Assembly (NCBI RefSeq): GCF_016801775.1
Contig: NZ_CP069008.1
Span: 1 to 47,984 of the forward strand
Length of the DNA stretch: 47,984 nt
Source of the DNA: Sulfitobacter mediterraneus
GTDB taxonomy: Bacteria; Pseudomonadota; Alphaproteobacteria; Rhodobacterales; Rhodobacteraceae
Direction of reading: 5' to 3'
Each line of letters opens with the position of its first letter. The first letter of the stretch is position 1. The notes beneath the pieces are model-generated. The model was not told where the DNA came from, did not search any database, and worked only from the letters and a program-made list of their open reading frames with translations. Positions 18,201 through 26,273 of this stretch are shown piece by piece. A program made the translations under genes and the position numbers.

Positions 18201-19030
18201 CCGCCATGGTCATTGGCGCTGGCGGAAATCGACAGGCGCGCACCGCGGTAGCCATCTTCATCCATGGCACCCTGTACCCGGATCGATTCCAGGTCTTCCA
18301 TGAATCCGCTGGAGCCGTCATGAGAGATCGACAGATCTGCTTGACCGGTTTCGGAGACAACCTCGATGGTTTGCAGGCTGGCCATGAAGTCCTGGGAATT
18401 GAGCGGCTCGGCAGGATCGGTGCTGAAGTCGGCGTAGAAATCTGCGCCGATCTTCACCGAGACATCGCCCATGGCCATCACATCAATGATGGTCAACTCT
18501 TCCATGAAGTTGCGGCCACCCTGGTTGATGATGTCCACGGTGGTTTCACCGTTGCCGCCATCCACGATGATCTGTTCCAGCGCGGCCATGAAGTCATCAC
18601 CTGCCTCGCCGGTGTTATACCCTTCATCATCGTCAAATTCGGCGCGATTGAAGATCTGCAGCATGGCGCCTGCGCCGCCGATCACGGAAATCTGCTCAAG
18701 CGCTTCGGCAAAGTCGTCGCCGCCGAAGTGTTCAAACATCACGCTGGCAAAGGCACCGGCATCGGCCATCACCAGTTCCAGATCCGGCAGCAGCCCATCA
18801 ATGGCAAATTCAAAATCAGATACGAAATCGAGCGTGACGTCGCCCAGGGCGCTTGCATCCACCGAGGCCAGGTCAAACCCCCCGGTGTCGGTTTCCGACA
18901 ACCCTTCGAGGAAGTCCATATTGACCGACACGTCGGAAATCAGAACCAGCTCTTCTTGGGATTGCAGGGGCATGTAGCCCAGGAATTCAATTGCAAGGGC
19001 ACTCTCGATGCGACGCTCTTTTGAAGCCAT
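15233..19030 (-). CDS. Large FMxxL-repeat acidic protein, putative T1SS cargo
   Basis: The 1,265-aa very acidic protein is built from about 20 copies of a roughly 30-60-residue unit. Its core is [DN]FMESLxxIxV followed, after a short variable stretch, by AxLSISHSGG or ISASAN (e.g. DFMESLQTIEVI, NFMESLESIEVI, GFMEDLESIRVQ). The regular alternation suggests a beta-solenoid. I do not recognise the family. Later sections hold Gly/Pro-rich insertions (GGPGFPFFPFDEDE). The C-terminus, DLSDDNFLF, looks like a type I secretion signal. There is no DUF4214 and no Sec signal peptide. The start is ATG 19030 (MASKERRIES); the longer frame begins at TTG. The TTACTGTACAC word lies 78 bp upstream. A terminator follows the gene. 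Function is inferred to be extracellular and structural. Confidence 0.85.
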   Translation of the reverse strand: MASKERRIESALAIEFLGYMPLQSQEELVLISDVSVNMDFLEGLSETDTGGFDLASVDASALGDVTLDFVSDFEFAIDGLLPDLELVMADAGAFASVMFEHFGGDDFAEALEQISVIGGAGAMLQIFNRAEFDDDEGYNTGEAGDDFMAALEQIIVDGGNGETTVDIINQGGRNFMEELTIIDVMAMGDVSVKIGADFYADFSTDPAEPLNSQDFMASLQTIEVVSETGQADLSISHDGSSGFMEDLESIRVQGAMDEDGYRGARLSISASANDHGGSGADFMESLQTIEVIGTAGEADVSISHSGGDNFMESLTELTIHASGFVPEDEYSYDGVRGNVEVSISASANTYHSQIDPEEMMGTNFMRALETIEVVSEHTSASLSISHSGSEDFMESLTSIRVEAVSGNGLEDASAELSISASANTFNAYTYDYTADEGGYYSGVAPEDFHGNNFMESLESIEVIAADQDASLSISHSGGEDFMQNLKTLFVEARGLNDGDGSGYFYGQAEISISASSNFKDEDGEGGLPGARLRGNSFMESLESIQILSAAEARASLSISHSGGNDMMTDLETIQVRNTYDGEVSYFDDSHSYFNDYDNPDVIVDISASLNFSGAEGANFMESLASIEVDSHAGTATLSISAGGNDDFMRDLNMVNVDGFAGAAATIRQGTPGLVWDPEEDEDVPLNSDVSGSDFMQSLQTINVMSEVGRARLDIDHSGGDGFMESLTDINVHGGMETHVDINNETSNGFMEGLTMIDIMGSDGDFYGHPVFLYDYGHGYGFSIDEEFPAIIPQDHLNIINDARGGEGDFGIKSLEKEGPGFQQSGSEFMENLETVSMQSGFSGEINLLNGFDGYEFLDDGPEDFVAFDLGLPGGFFFDGPGSLGEELLSDLFFEAALYGEFFFEGDEKPGGNDFMQSLESIDLMTGLDGDVALVSFGNRSFEALTEVNITSNLNPEFGGSPVPTVAFDGPGIPIGGPGFPFFPFDEDELIDLFATELSMIGVDDEDAFASLEDINIDATVGLILEPDLIDGPVALSEGFDGPGIPIGPGGPWGGFGPGTIVAELQGIQSDAFGVNLTTAFGGNIVLAAADTAGLTSISLTGDNIAEVTLFGDQSGLEVIDLTGMSYYSYSVISLGLEHFFDGPEVSLTLFDEDEEEEEPFSTFGDEIDILVGDGLIEFAAIGGSQENFIIQEESETDLGIFNFEAGDGGDVLDFSELGIDGDDLMIVDDGPGGVEISGTDGSGFYGFIQLVGVDVLDLSDDNFLF

Positions 19031-19107
19031 TTTTACGGTCCAATTTCTTTTTTCTAATCCCAACCAGCTATAGAAACCGCATTCCCATGGGTCAACGACT
19101 ATCGTGG

Positions 19108-19120
19108 TTTACTGTACACT
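19108..19120 (+). promoter_or_regulatory. Shared operator word TTTACTGTACACT (copy 2)
   Basis: The plus strand reads TTTACTGTACACT, identical over 13 bases to copy 3 at 25824. It lies between the terminator of the 19190 gene and the start of the FMxxL-repeat gene, 78 bp before ATG 19030, in inverted orientation relative to that gene. GTG and CAC flank the core (GTGGTTTACTGTACAC), giving partial dyad symmetry. Confidence 0.7.
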
Positions 19121-19140
19121 TTCCCCCCCAAACAGCATTT

Positions 19141-19159
19141 GAGGGCCATTTTGGCCCTC
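19141..19159 (-). terminator. Terminator hairpin after the 19190 gene
   Basis: A perfect 7-bp stem, GAGGGCC-N5-GGCCCTC, lies about 30 bp past the stop codon on the minus strand. No long T tract follows. It separates this gene from the promoter of the next. Confidence 0.65.
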
Positions 19160-19189
19160 AATGTCGCGTGTTTTCTGAAGGTTTAGCGG

Positions 19190-21433
19190 TCAGACAAAAT
19201 CGTCGCTGCCGCCCTCTGGGGGCTGGCCGACAGGCTCTGCGGGATCGCCTGCTGCGGCCTCTGCGCCGGGGTCATAGACAAAGCTGGTCTCGGGATTGTC
19301 CTCAAGCGACAGCATATAGGCGGGCGTGCCCGTGGGGCTGGTGCCGTCTGTCTCGAACACGCGGGCCTTGATGCCCTGCAGGTCGTCGTCACCCTGTTCG
19401 GGCTGGAACGAGGTCCAGGCCGCAGCAAAGCTGCCGTCGGGCAAGGCGGTGATCGCGGCATCTCCCTGGAAGCCATCAACAAGCTCATTGACCAACAGCT
19501 CATCGCTGACCGGATCGCCATTTGCGTCAAAGGCACGGGCCTTGATCGCGGTGGCGCTGTCGTCGTCCTGTTCGAGGTCCGAGGATTCCCAGGTGACAAT
19601 GAAACCGCCGCCCGGCACCGCGGTCACATTGGCAAAATTCTGGTCGCCGGTGAAAATCCCGTTGATCTGAAGCTCGTCTGTCACAGGGGCGCCGTCCTCA
19701 TCAAAAATGCGCGCCCGGATTGCGGTGTCCTGATCATCCCCCTCTGAGCCGTCGTTCGAGGTCCAGACAACGACGACATTGCCCCCCTCCAGACCGGCGA
19801 TGGCCGGATCGGTCTGATTGCTGAAGGGCAGTTCATTGACCAGAAATTCCACCCCGACCGCATCATCATCATCGTCAAAGATCCGCGCCTTGATCGCGGT
19901 GCCACTGCCATCGGCACTCGTATCGCTGGTTTGCCAGGCGATGGCATAGCCGCCCTCCGCAAGCCCTGCCGCAACGGCATTGACCTGAAAACTGGCGGTG
20001 CCAGGGGTATTGATCCCGGTGCCGTTGACCTGAAACTCGTCCGTGCTGTCATCGCCATCGGGGTCAAAGACCTTGGCGCGAATGCCGGTAAAAGCGCCAT
20101 CCGCGGCGGGGTGGGCGCTGTCCCATGTGACGACAAAGCGGCCATCCTCCAGTGCTGCGAGGTCCGGGCGGCGCTGCTGGAAAGCGGTTTCATCGGCGGC
20201 AGAGGTCTCATCGGTGCGCGCACCCCCGTCCGCGTCAAAGATCCGGAACCGGACATCGTGCGAATTGGTTTCAACGCCGCTGGTGTCATGCGATTGCCAG
20301 GCCACGACAAAACCACCATCGGCCAGGGCCACCACCTTTGGTTCCTGCTGGAAGAAGTTGGAATCCTCGTTGACGGTAAATTCGCCCAGCACCTCTGTGC
20401 CGCTGGGATCGAAGATCCGCGCCCGGATTTCGTTGGAATCGCCGGGAATAATGGAATCCCAGACCATCACCAGATTGCCGTTCTCCAGCGCCACCAGATC
20501 AGGCTCAACCTGCCGCGATGTGGTCACGTCATTGACCAGAAATTCATCATCCGCGTCCCATGTCACCACCTGATCGGGGCCGGGGGAGGTGATCTCAGTG
20601 ACCGACACGGCCAGCCCGACGCCGGTCTCGGGGCCGTCCGTCAGGTTGTGGCCAATGCCCGGATCATCCGCGGTGATCGTGACCTGAAAGGCATCCTCAC
20701 CGCCATAGACGATCGGATGGCCATCGGTCAGGAACAATTCGGTGCCGACAAGCTCGAAATGGTCTGCATCCTCGCCGCTCAGCGCCAGGGTGCTGCTGCC
20801 CAGATCATCATCGATGACGGTGACATCGGCGATCTTCTGGCGAAAGATAAAGCTGACAGGGTTGGAGACCGTCATATCGACCGGGGTCACCTCGACGCGC
20901 GGGGCGTCCTGAAAATAGAGATCGGCCAGTTCCGTGGCGCTTTGCGGGCCGTCAAAATTGGGGTTGGCCGCTTCCAATGCGGCGCGGGAGGCTTCGGCGT
21001 TTTCCGCATTGGGGGAATAGCCGCCATCGGCGCGGGCCGCTTCGACCCAATATTCGGCCAAGGCGGCCTTGCTGTCCAAAACCGCCTGATCGGCCGGGGA
21101 GGCCCCGCGAATGATCTCTTGCAGGATATCTCCCAAAGGCCGGCCCGACAGGATGACCTCGGACCAGAAGTCGCGGCCTTCGGCGTCCAGATCGCGGTCA
21201 AACAGGTTCTGATAGACCTTGGTCAGAAACGCCTCGGGCGTTTCGCTGGTCGGATCGGCCAGATAGGGGTAAAGCGCGGTCGCCTCCGGCTGGATGGAGA
21301 AATCCGTTGCGATCTCGGCCAGGCTCAATGGGTTGTCCAGCACACCCAGCCAGAAATCAAACCCCAAAGGCTCGGGCGCCCGGTTGAAATAGCCGATGTA
21401 AAGCTGGGCAATGGATTGGGCGGCAGTCAGCAT
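19190..21433 (-). CDS. DUF4214 protein with propeller-like repeats, putative T1SS cargo
   Basis: The 747-aa protein starts at ATG 21433 with GAAGGA 6-7 nt upstream; the longer frame starts at TTG. DUF4214 motifs are at residues about 12-140 (YFNRAPEPLGFDFW, LFDRDLDAEGRDFW). A single cadherin-like segment follows (about 190-300; LALSGEDADHFELVGTELFL). Then come about seven repeats of roughly 55-60 residues with the core [PA]xIAxLxxGxxVVxWxS.....IxARIFDxDG (e.g. LVALENGNLVMVWDS, VVALADGGFVVAWQS), suggesting a beta-propeller. The tail GGSDDFV fits a type I secretion signal. A 23-bp box shared with the 1,822-aa cargo gene lies 70 bp upstream, and a hairpin terminator lies downstream. Cell-surface location is inferred. 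Confidence 0.86.
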   Translation of the reverse strand: MLTAAQSIAQLYIGYFNRAPEPLGFDFWLGVLDNPLSLAEIATDFSIQPEATALYPYLADPTSETPEAFLTKVYQNLFDRDLDAEGRDFWSEVILSGRPLGDILQEIIRGASPADQAVLDSKAALAEYWVEAARADGGYSPNAENAEASRAALEAANPNFDGPQSATELADLYFQDAPRVEVTPVDMTVSNPVSFIFRQKIADVTVIDDDLGSSTLALSGEDADHFELVGTELFLTDGHPIVYGGEDAFQVTITADDPGIGHNLTDGPETGVGLAVSVTEITSPGPDQVVTWDADDEFLVNDVTTSRQVEPDLVALENGNLVMVWDSIIPGDSNEIRARIFDPSGTEVLGEFTVNEDSNFFQQEPKVVALADGGFVVAWQSHDTSGVETNSHDVRFRIFDADGGARTDETSAADETAFQQRRPDLAALEDGRFVVTWDSAHPAADGAFTGIRAKVFDPDGDDSTDEFQVNGTGINTPGTASFQVNAVAAGLAEGGYAIAWQTSDTSADGSGTAIKARIFDDDDDAVGVEFLVNELPFSNQTDPAIAGLEGGNVVVVWTSNDGSEGDDQDTAIRARIFDEDGAPVTDELQINGIFTGDQNFANVTAVPGGGFIVTWESSDLEQDDDSATAIKARAFDANGDPVSDELLVNELVDGFQGDAAITALPDGSFAAAWTSFQPEQGDDDLQGIKARVFETDGTSPTGTPAYMLSLEDNPETSFVYDPGAEAAAGDPAEPVGQPPEGGSDDFV

Positions 21434-21503
21434 CTGTTGTCCTTCTGGCGGCAAATGGGATCCGGGACCGGAAAGCGGTCAATCAATTCGAAATGAAAAT
21501 TGG

Positions 21504-21526
21504 GCTGGTCCCTGCAAGTCATACGT
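21504..21526 (-). promoter_or_regulatory. 23-bp box shared by two DUF4214 genes (copy 1)
   Basis: The minus strand reads ACGTATGAC-TTGCAG-GGACCAGC, 71 bp before ATG 21433. The same 9 + 8 bases with the same 6-bp gap occur 55 bp before the 1,822-aa gene (41769-41791). No known sigma-factor consensus matches clearly. Confidence 0.65.
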
Positions 21527-21659
21527 TTGCCCGGAGTATAGTGTTTTAAATACCTAGGCGTCCAGCCGCGATACAACCCCGCTTCAGGTTTTCATGCGCG
21601 GGTGGCTGGTTTTGGTATTTTTATACATAACAAGGATTACAGGAGAAATATTGTACGCA

Positions 21660-21971
21660 ATGGATAAGATGTATCTGACAGTCGACGGACAAAGGTTTGG
21701 TACAGGGGTGCGAAGCTCTCTTGGAGAAGGACATGTTGAGCTTGTTGATTTGAATATTTCCCCAAATTTGATGAAGGAAATTTCACTTTGGCTCGCTAGA
21801 TATCAAGACGAAGTGGACAAGCACCCAATCGACGCCGTTAAGGCAGAAAGGCTTGATCTCGACGGCATCGGCTTATGCAAAAAATTGTCTTCTGAACTGT
21901 CACCTGCAAAAGTAGAATACTACTCTGATTTCAAGGGCACCAAGCTCTGGTTTTCCGAAGCAGGACAGTGA
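21660..21971 (+). CDS. Small hypothetical protein (low-GC patch)
   Basis: The 103-aa soluble acidic protein begins MDKMYLTVDGQRFGTG. AGGAGA at 21641-21646 is 13 nt from ATG 21660 but 4 nt from an in-frame TTG at 21651, so either may be the start; the longer frame from 21594 is unlikely. Base composition is clearly more AT-rich than its neighbours, suggesting separate acquisition. Its size, composition and position beside another small ORF recall immunity-type proteins, but I recognise no family. It overlaps or nearly abuts the next gene. Confidence 0.65.
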   Translation: MDKMYLTVDGQRFGTGVRSSLGEGHVELVDLNISPNLMKEISLWLARYQDEVDKHPIDAVKAERLDLDGIGLCKKLSSELSPAKVEYYSDFKGTKLWFSEAGQ

Positions 21972-21979
21972 GGCAAAAG

Positions 21980-22231
21980 ATGAGCGTGCGATTATCGCTG
22001 GATGAAGAAGACGCCGTCGCCCTTTTTTCCTTTTTGGGGCGTGTTTTGGAAAATCAGAACGGAGCATTGTTGAGACCAGCCATCACCCATGATGGAGAAC
22101 TCTGGGCCTTAAACAATATGCTGCAAAGCCTTGAGACATCGTTGAGCCAGCCATTTGATGCAGACTATCGGGCGGTTGTTGCCCGGTCTTTGCAAAAACT
22201 GACCCGCAAATATGGAGACTGGCCAACCTGA
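21980..22231 (+). CDS. Small hypothetical protein
   Basis: The 83-aa protein starts at ATG 21980 (MSVRLSLDEEDAVALF) with a GAGG-containing sequence just upstream. A GTG at 21968 would overlap the preceding stop. It is predicted mostly helical (LFSFLGRVLENQ, NNMLQSLETSLSQ). It appears to form a two-gene unit with the preceding ORF. Family and function are unknown. Confidence 0.6.
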   Translation: MSVRLSLDEEDAVALFSFLGRVLENQNGALLRPAITHDGELWALNNMLQSLETSLSQPFDADYRAVVARSLQKLTRKYGDWPT

Positions 22232-22357
22232 CGTTCCGGTAAACAAGATAATTTGGATACGGGCAGAGCAGCGCACGCTCACAGGACCTTCCAACCCACA
22301 GCTTGGCCGTGCCAATTATGGGATGATTTCACAAAACCAAGATGAAGGCTTGCTGCG

Positions 22358-22726
22358 ATGGGATCAATGGGAAACGGCTTAAAAGACTTCGAAATCACGG
22401 TCATCAACATCATGCTGAGACGTTGCCTTCCCAATGAGACGGTCTGGTGCGTCATCAACGAAGCGGAGCTGATCGACCTGAACTACTCTGGCGGCAATTA
22501 TATGCTGACATTCAGGCACCCCGCGTTACCGGAACAAAGAAACGTTCTGAGCGAACCTTTTATAACGGGCGAGGCTCGCGGACTATTGGTTGGCTTCACA
22601 ATATTTCTCGGCAACCAAGAGCTGTCCATCGACTGTCACAGTTTTAACGAAGATGCTTTCTTGGCACATCGGGAGGCCACGGATCGTTTCCGGGAATGGG
22701 AGATGGAAATCGATATAGGTGCGTGA
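22358..22726 (+). CDS. Small hypothetical protein
   Basis: This 122-aa frame begins MGSMGNGLKDFEITVIN. ATG 22367 is an alternative start, and no strong RBS is visible for either. The pattern is mixed alpha/beta, with Cys residues at about 28 and 35 and near the C-terminal third. It lies in the same AT-richer patch as the two preceding small ORFs, 126 bp behind them. No family is recognised, so coding status rests on frame length and codon pattern only. Confidence 0.5.
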   Translation: MGSMGNGLKDFEITVINIMLRRCLPNETVWCVINEAELIDLNYSGGNYMLTFRHPALPEQRNVLSEPFITGEARGLLVGFTIFLGNQELSIDCHSFNEDAFLAHREATDRFREWEMEIDIGA

Positions 22727-22893
22727 CTTAACCTCAACTTGAGCCGCAACAGCTGACATAATTGGGTTCACAAACAGATCACAATTCAACTACCGGGCGA
22801 AATATTGCGCTCGTAAAACAGAGCCGTAGTTGTAAAATATACCCGTCCTCCCTTTTCTCGCCCGCACAGATTTTCATAAGGAAATTATCAAAT

Positions 22894-23673
22894 ATGCCGT
22901 CCAATCGCACCGCAGATTTTGCAGCTCCCCGGCATGTGGAGAACACCGATGAATGTTTTTTCTATCACACGCTGGACCTGCCGGGGTTTGGCGAACAAAA
23001 GGGCGAATGGGATCTCAGGGGCCGGTTTGCCGATTATACCGATCATTTTGATTTCACCGGCAAATCGGTGCTGGATGTGGGCACCGGCAGTGGCTTTCTG
23101 AGCTTTTCGGCAGAACAGGCGGGCGCCACGGATGTGGTGTCATTCGATATGGATTCCACCATCCGGCAGGACTTTCTGCCGTTCTGTGACAAACCCTATT
23201 TCAAGGACCGGGCCGGGCTGGTGCATGACCGTGACTGGTGGCTCAATCAGTGGAAGAACGCCTATTGGCTGTCCCACCGGTTGCTCAAATCAAAGGCCCG
23301 CACCTTTTACGGCGATGTTTATGACATGCCCGAAGGTCTGGGCCAGTTTGACGTGGTTATTCTGGGCTCGATCCTTGAGCATCTGGCGGACCCAATCAAG
23401 GCCATGACCTCGGCGGCGAAACGCTCTGCCCAGACCATTTTGATTGTCACGCCGATGATTGAATCTGACGACCGGATCGCGCGGTTCGAGGGCGATTGCG
23501 CACGGCCTGACGATGACTATGTGTTCTGGACCTATTCAGAGGGCATCTACCATCACGTTCTCAACATGCTGGGCTTTGACGTGGCCAAGATAGGCCGGTT
23601 CGAATTTGCCGCGAACTGGTCCGATGTGCCGGAGGTGCGTCATGTGATCACGGCGCAACGAAAATCGGCCTGA
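22894..23673 (+). CDS. Class I SAM-dependent methyltransferase
   Basis: The 259-aa protein starts at ATG 22894 with AAGGAAA 8-9 nt upstream; upstream in-frame codons lack an RBS. Motif I is VLDVGTGSGFLSF (residues about 61-73), the acidic SAM-binding residue is in SFDMDS (about 87), the post-I strand is FDVVILGSILEHLADP (about 150), and ILIVTPM follows. It resembles small-molecule or glycan methyltransferases (Methyltransf_11/23 type). It ends 12 bp from the convergent ABC exporter gene. With the 7640 and 8891 genes it is a third methyltransferase on the plasmid, so glycan methylation is a plausible shared theme. The substrate is unknown. Confidence 0.87.
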   Translation: MPSNRTADFAAPRHVENTDECFFYHTLDLPGFGEQKGEWDLRGRFADYTDHFDFTGKSVLDVGTGSGFLSFSAEQAGATDVVSFDMDSTIRQDFLPFCDKPYFKDRAGLVHDRDWWLNQWKNAYWLSHRLLKSKARTFYGDVYDMPEGLGQFDVVILGSILEHLADPIKAMTSAAKRSAQTILIVTPMIESDDRIARFEGDCARPDDDYVFWTYSEGIYHHVLNMLGFDVAKIGRFEFAANWSDVPEVRHVITAQRKSA

Positions 23674-23685
23674 TGGCGCTGCCGC

Positions 23686-25482
23686 TCACCCGTAGCTGTT
23701 GCGCTGCGCGGTGAACATCGCGGCATAAAGCCCGCTTTGGGCCATCAGATCCTCGTGGGTGCCCTCCTCGACGACCTTGCCTTCGTCCAGCACATAGATC
23801 TTGTCGGCATGGGTCACGGTGGACAGCCGGTGCGCCACGATGAGGGTGGTTTTGCCTTCGGACAGCTCGCTTATGGCGCTGCGCACCCGTTCTTCGGTGC
23901 GTTGGTCCAGCGCCGATGTGGCCTCGTCCAGCAGCAGGATCGGGGCGGAGCGCAAGAAGGCCCGCGCGATGGCGATGCGCTGTTTCTGACCGCCTGACAG
24001 CTGTGATCCTTTCGGTCCCAGCGGCGCATCGCCGCGCTCGCGCATCAATGTGTCGATGCCCACCAGCTCGGCGGCGCGCCAGATCTGTTCCTCGCTGGCC
24101 TCGGGCAGCACATAGCGGATGTTCTCGTAGATCGAGCTGTTGAAGATCACGATGTCCTGGGCCACCACTGAAAACGACTGGCGCAGCTTGTCGATGCGCA
24201 GCCCCTCAACCGGTGCACCGCCAATGGTCACCTGCCCCGCGCTGACGTCATAGAGCCGGGCAATCAGGCTCAGCACCGTGGTTTTGCCCGATCCGGTGGC
24301 ACCGACAATGGCCGTCACCTTGCCGCCTTCAAAGGTCATGTTCAGACCGTCAAACAGCGGGTTCGCCTCGGAATAGCGAAAGCTCACGTCTTTCAGAACG
24401 ATATCGCCGGAGGCGTCAAAACTGTCTTTGGCATCGGGTGCATTGGTGATGCTGGGCACCTCGTCATAGAGGGACCGCACAGAGGCGAGGATGATCAGGC
24501 TGGCTTGCAAACGGACAAAGAAGAACGTCATCCGCCGCGCCGGATCAAAGATCAGCGCCATGCCGATCATGAAGGCAATGATCGACGCGCCATCCATGTC
24601 GAACTCGGCCGACAGCGCCATATAGCCGCCCACCCCGATGATCAGGATGTAGATAATCGCCGCCAGAATATCCATGGTCGGGCTCATCAGCGCCGAGACC
24701 GCCTGCAAGCGGATGCTCAGGCTTTTGATCTCGCCGGTGGCGGCATTCAGGCGGCGGCGTTCCACCGGTTCCTGGTTGGAGATTTTCACGGTGCGCATGC
24801 CGTTGGACATCTCTTCGATGCCGGTCATGTAATTGCCCATGGCGTTTTCCGCGCTGGCCTGGATCTCCTTGATCCGGTGCGAGATGCGCCGCACCACGAT
24901 GGAGATCGTCGGCATGATGATCACCACCAGCAAGAACAGATGTGGCGATTTCCAGGTCAGATAGCCCGAGACAATGATCACCGTGACCGCATCGCGCACC
25001 GCATTGACGGTGGTCTGGCCGATAAATTCGCTCAGATCCTGCGCCTGGTTGACCAGTCGCAGGATGATATCGCCCGATTTGGTCCGCTCAAAAAATGCCA
25101 GATCCAGGGTCATCAGGTGGTTGATCAGATCCCGGCGCATCTTGAAGACCGCATCCGAGGCCAGCCAGACCGACAGTCGCGGCACGCAGTAGGACATGAT
25201 CCCGCGCACGGTAAAGATCGCCATGACCATGAAGCAGACCCAATAGAGCCCGTTCACATCGCCCTTGTCGAAAATCACCCGCAGGCCATCCTCGGTCAGT
25301 TTGATGAACTGCTGATAGGCGGCGCCCTGGATGAGGATCATCACCATCACCAGACCCAGCCAAGGCGTCTTTTCCTTGAGGTAGGTGCGGCAGAACCAGG
25401 CCACGTTGAGCTTGTCCACCGGAGTGAACAGCGGCTTGCGCGGGGTCTTGGGCTCTTTTGAGGATCGGAAGGCTTTGATCAT
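23686..25482 (-). CDS. MsbA-like ABC exporter (fused TMD-NBD)
   Basis: The 598-aa half-transporter has an N-terminal six-helix exporter domain (about 35-325) and a C-terminal ATPase. Walker A is GATGSGKTT (about 398), the signature is LSGGQKQRIAIARAF (about 500), Walker B is ILLLDEATSALD (about 525) and the H-loop is VAHRLST (about 557). Its length matches the MsbA/lipid-flippase family. ATG 25482 (MIKAFRSSKEPKTP) is preferred; the longer frame from 25584 adds an unconserved tail. It lacks the C39-like or PrtD-type features of the T1SS transporter at 30288. With the glycosyltransferases around it, a role in moving a lipid-linked glycan is possible but not shown. Confidence 0.9.
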   Translation of the reverse strand: MIKAFRSSKEPKTPRKPLFTPVDKLNVAWFCRTYLKEKTPWLGLVMVMILIQGAAYQQFIKLTEDGLRVIFDKGDVNGLYWVCFMVMAIFTVRGIMSYCVPRLSVWLASDAVFKMRRDLINHLMTLDLAFFERTKSGDIILRLVNQAQDLSEFIGQTTVNAVRDAVTVIIVSGYLTWKSPHLFLLVVIIMPTISIVVRRISHRIKEIQASAENAMGNYMTGIEEMSNGMRTVKISNQEPVERRRLNAATGEIKSLSIRLQAVSALMSPTMDILAAIIYILIIGVGGYMALSAEFDMDGASIIAFMIGMALIFDPARRMTFFFVRLQASLIILASVRSLYDEVPSITNAPDAKDSFDASGDIVLKDVSFRYSEANPLFDGLNMTFEGGKVTAIVGATGSGKTTVLSLIARLYDVSAGQVTIGGAPVEGLRIDKLRQSFSVVAQDIVIFNSSIYENIRYVLPEASEEQIWRAAELVGIDTLMRERGDAPLGPKGSQLSGGQKQRIAIARAFLRSAPILLLDEATSALDQRTEERVRSAISELSEGKTTLIVAHRLSTVTHADKIYVLDEGKVVEEGTHEDLMAQSGLYAAMFTAQRNSYG

Positions 25483-25896
25483 TGGGGGGCGACACAGACC
25501 TATAGGGGGATCGGTTTTGGGTTCTTTACATGAGTTCGGGGCAAAGTGACCAGCGCCGCGGCCACAGGTCTCCGCCAATTGCACGACCAGGGGTAAAACA
25601 TGGGCGATAACCTGCCCGTTTGGCGTGTTTTATTGCGCCCCTTCCCGCCCAAACAGGTCAAAATTGTTGACGAACATTTCACATTTTTCACTTAGCATTT
25701 TTGAGGTCCACTACATTTTGTGTTTGTGTTCAAATTTTACACTGTATGTAGTGATTTTTGCGGTGAAGCTGCGGATGGGCAAAAGTCTTGGTTTGCTTTG
25801 TTTAGCGCTTTGAACTATAGTGATTTACTGTACACTATGACTCCGAGGCAGGGTGCCGCATTTCCCTGTCCGGTGCTGCCATACCGAGGAAAAATA
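25483..25896. promoter_or_regulatory. Divergent promoter region, exporter / regulator
   Basis: This 414-bp region has no gene and is AT-rich from about 25640 to 25850. It separates the minus-strand exporter from the plus-strand regulator. It holds the 13-bp operator word at 25824-25836. A second dyad, CACT-GTATGT-AGTG, lies at 25740-25753 and is followed by the same TAGTGATTT that precedes the operator word 70-80 bp later. Two operator positions for the regulator are therefore possible. Confidence 0.6.
25824..25836 (+). promoter_or_regulatory. Shared operator word TTTACTGTACACT (copy 3, regulator promoter)
   Basis: It lies 61 bp before the Cro/CI-type regulator and is identical over 13 bases to copy 2. 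It is embedded in a dyad, ATAGTG-N11-CACTAT. A -35-like TTGAAC and CACTAT with a 17-bp spacer overlap it, so binding here would block transcription. Autoregulation is inferred. Confidence 0.72.
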
Positions 25897-26214
25897 ATGC
25901 TTGCTGAAGTACAAAAAGCGACCCCAGAAGAGGCCAAGGAACAGCGCACCGCGCTGGGTATCTGGCTGAAAGAACTGCGTGAATCGCAACATCTGTCCCA
26001 ACGGGAACTCGCTGACCGGCTGTCTTTGGACTATTACACGTTCATTTCGCAGCTTGAAAACGGCCGTGGCCGAATCCCTGTTCATCGGTATGCCGAATGG
26101 GCAAACGCGCTCGGCAAGGATCAGCGCAGTTTCGTGCGCAAATTGCTGTCCTATTACGAGCCGACCACCTATAAGATCCTTTTTGAAGAGGATGGCACGC
26201 AAGCCAGCGCGTGA
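25897..26214 (+). CDS. Cro/CI (XRE)-family transcriptional regulator
   Basis: The 105-aa protein starts at ATG 25897 with GAGGA about 7 nt upstream. The helix-turn-helix at residues about 25-80 has the family pattern LKELRESQHLSQRELADRL, followed by DYYTFISQLENGRGRIP. It lacks a ligand or protease domain. The promoter carries the TTTACTGTACACT word found before the secretion operon and two cargo genes, so it is the natural candidate for the protein that binds that word. The tail (YYEPTTYKILFEED) is acidic. It is followed 59 bp later by the 598-aa membrane-segment protein on the same strand, probably in one transcript. Confidence 0.85.
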   Translation: MLAEVQKATPEEAKEQRTALGIWLKELRESQHLSQRELADRLSLDYYTFISQLENGRGRIPVHRYAEWANALGKDQRSFVRKLLSYYEPTTYKILFEEDGTQASA

Positions 26215-26273
26215 TTGTCGTTAGCCCATCAAGGGTCTGATCTGCCTGATCCTTGGTGAACCCCGGTGTTTTG

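Noticed and set aside
17261..19024. Plus-strand open frame of 587 codons
   Set aside because: It is antisense to the FMxxL-repeat gene, with periodic low-complexity sequence and no start signals.
21504..21526. 23-bp box as a sigma-54 or ECF promoter
   Set aside because: The GG-N10-GC spacing and the GGAAC-type ECF elements do not fit in either orientation, so it is left as an unassigned box.
21660..22726. Toxin-antitoxin module
   Set aside because: None of the three small proteins shows a recognisable toxin fold or an antitoxin DNA-binding domain.
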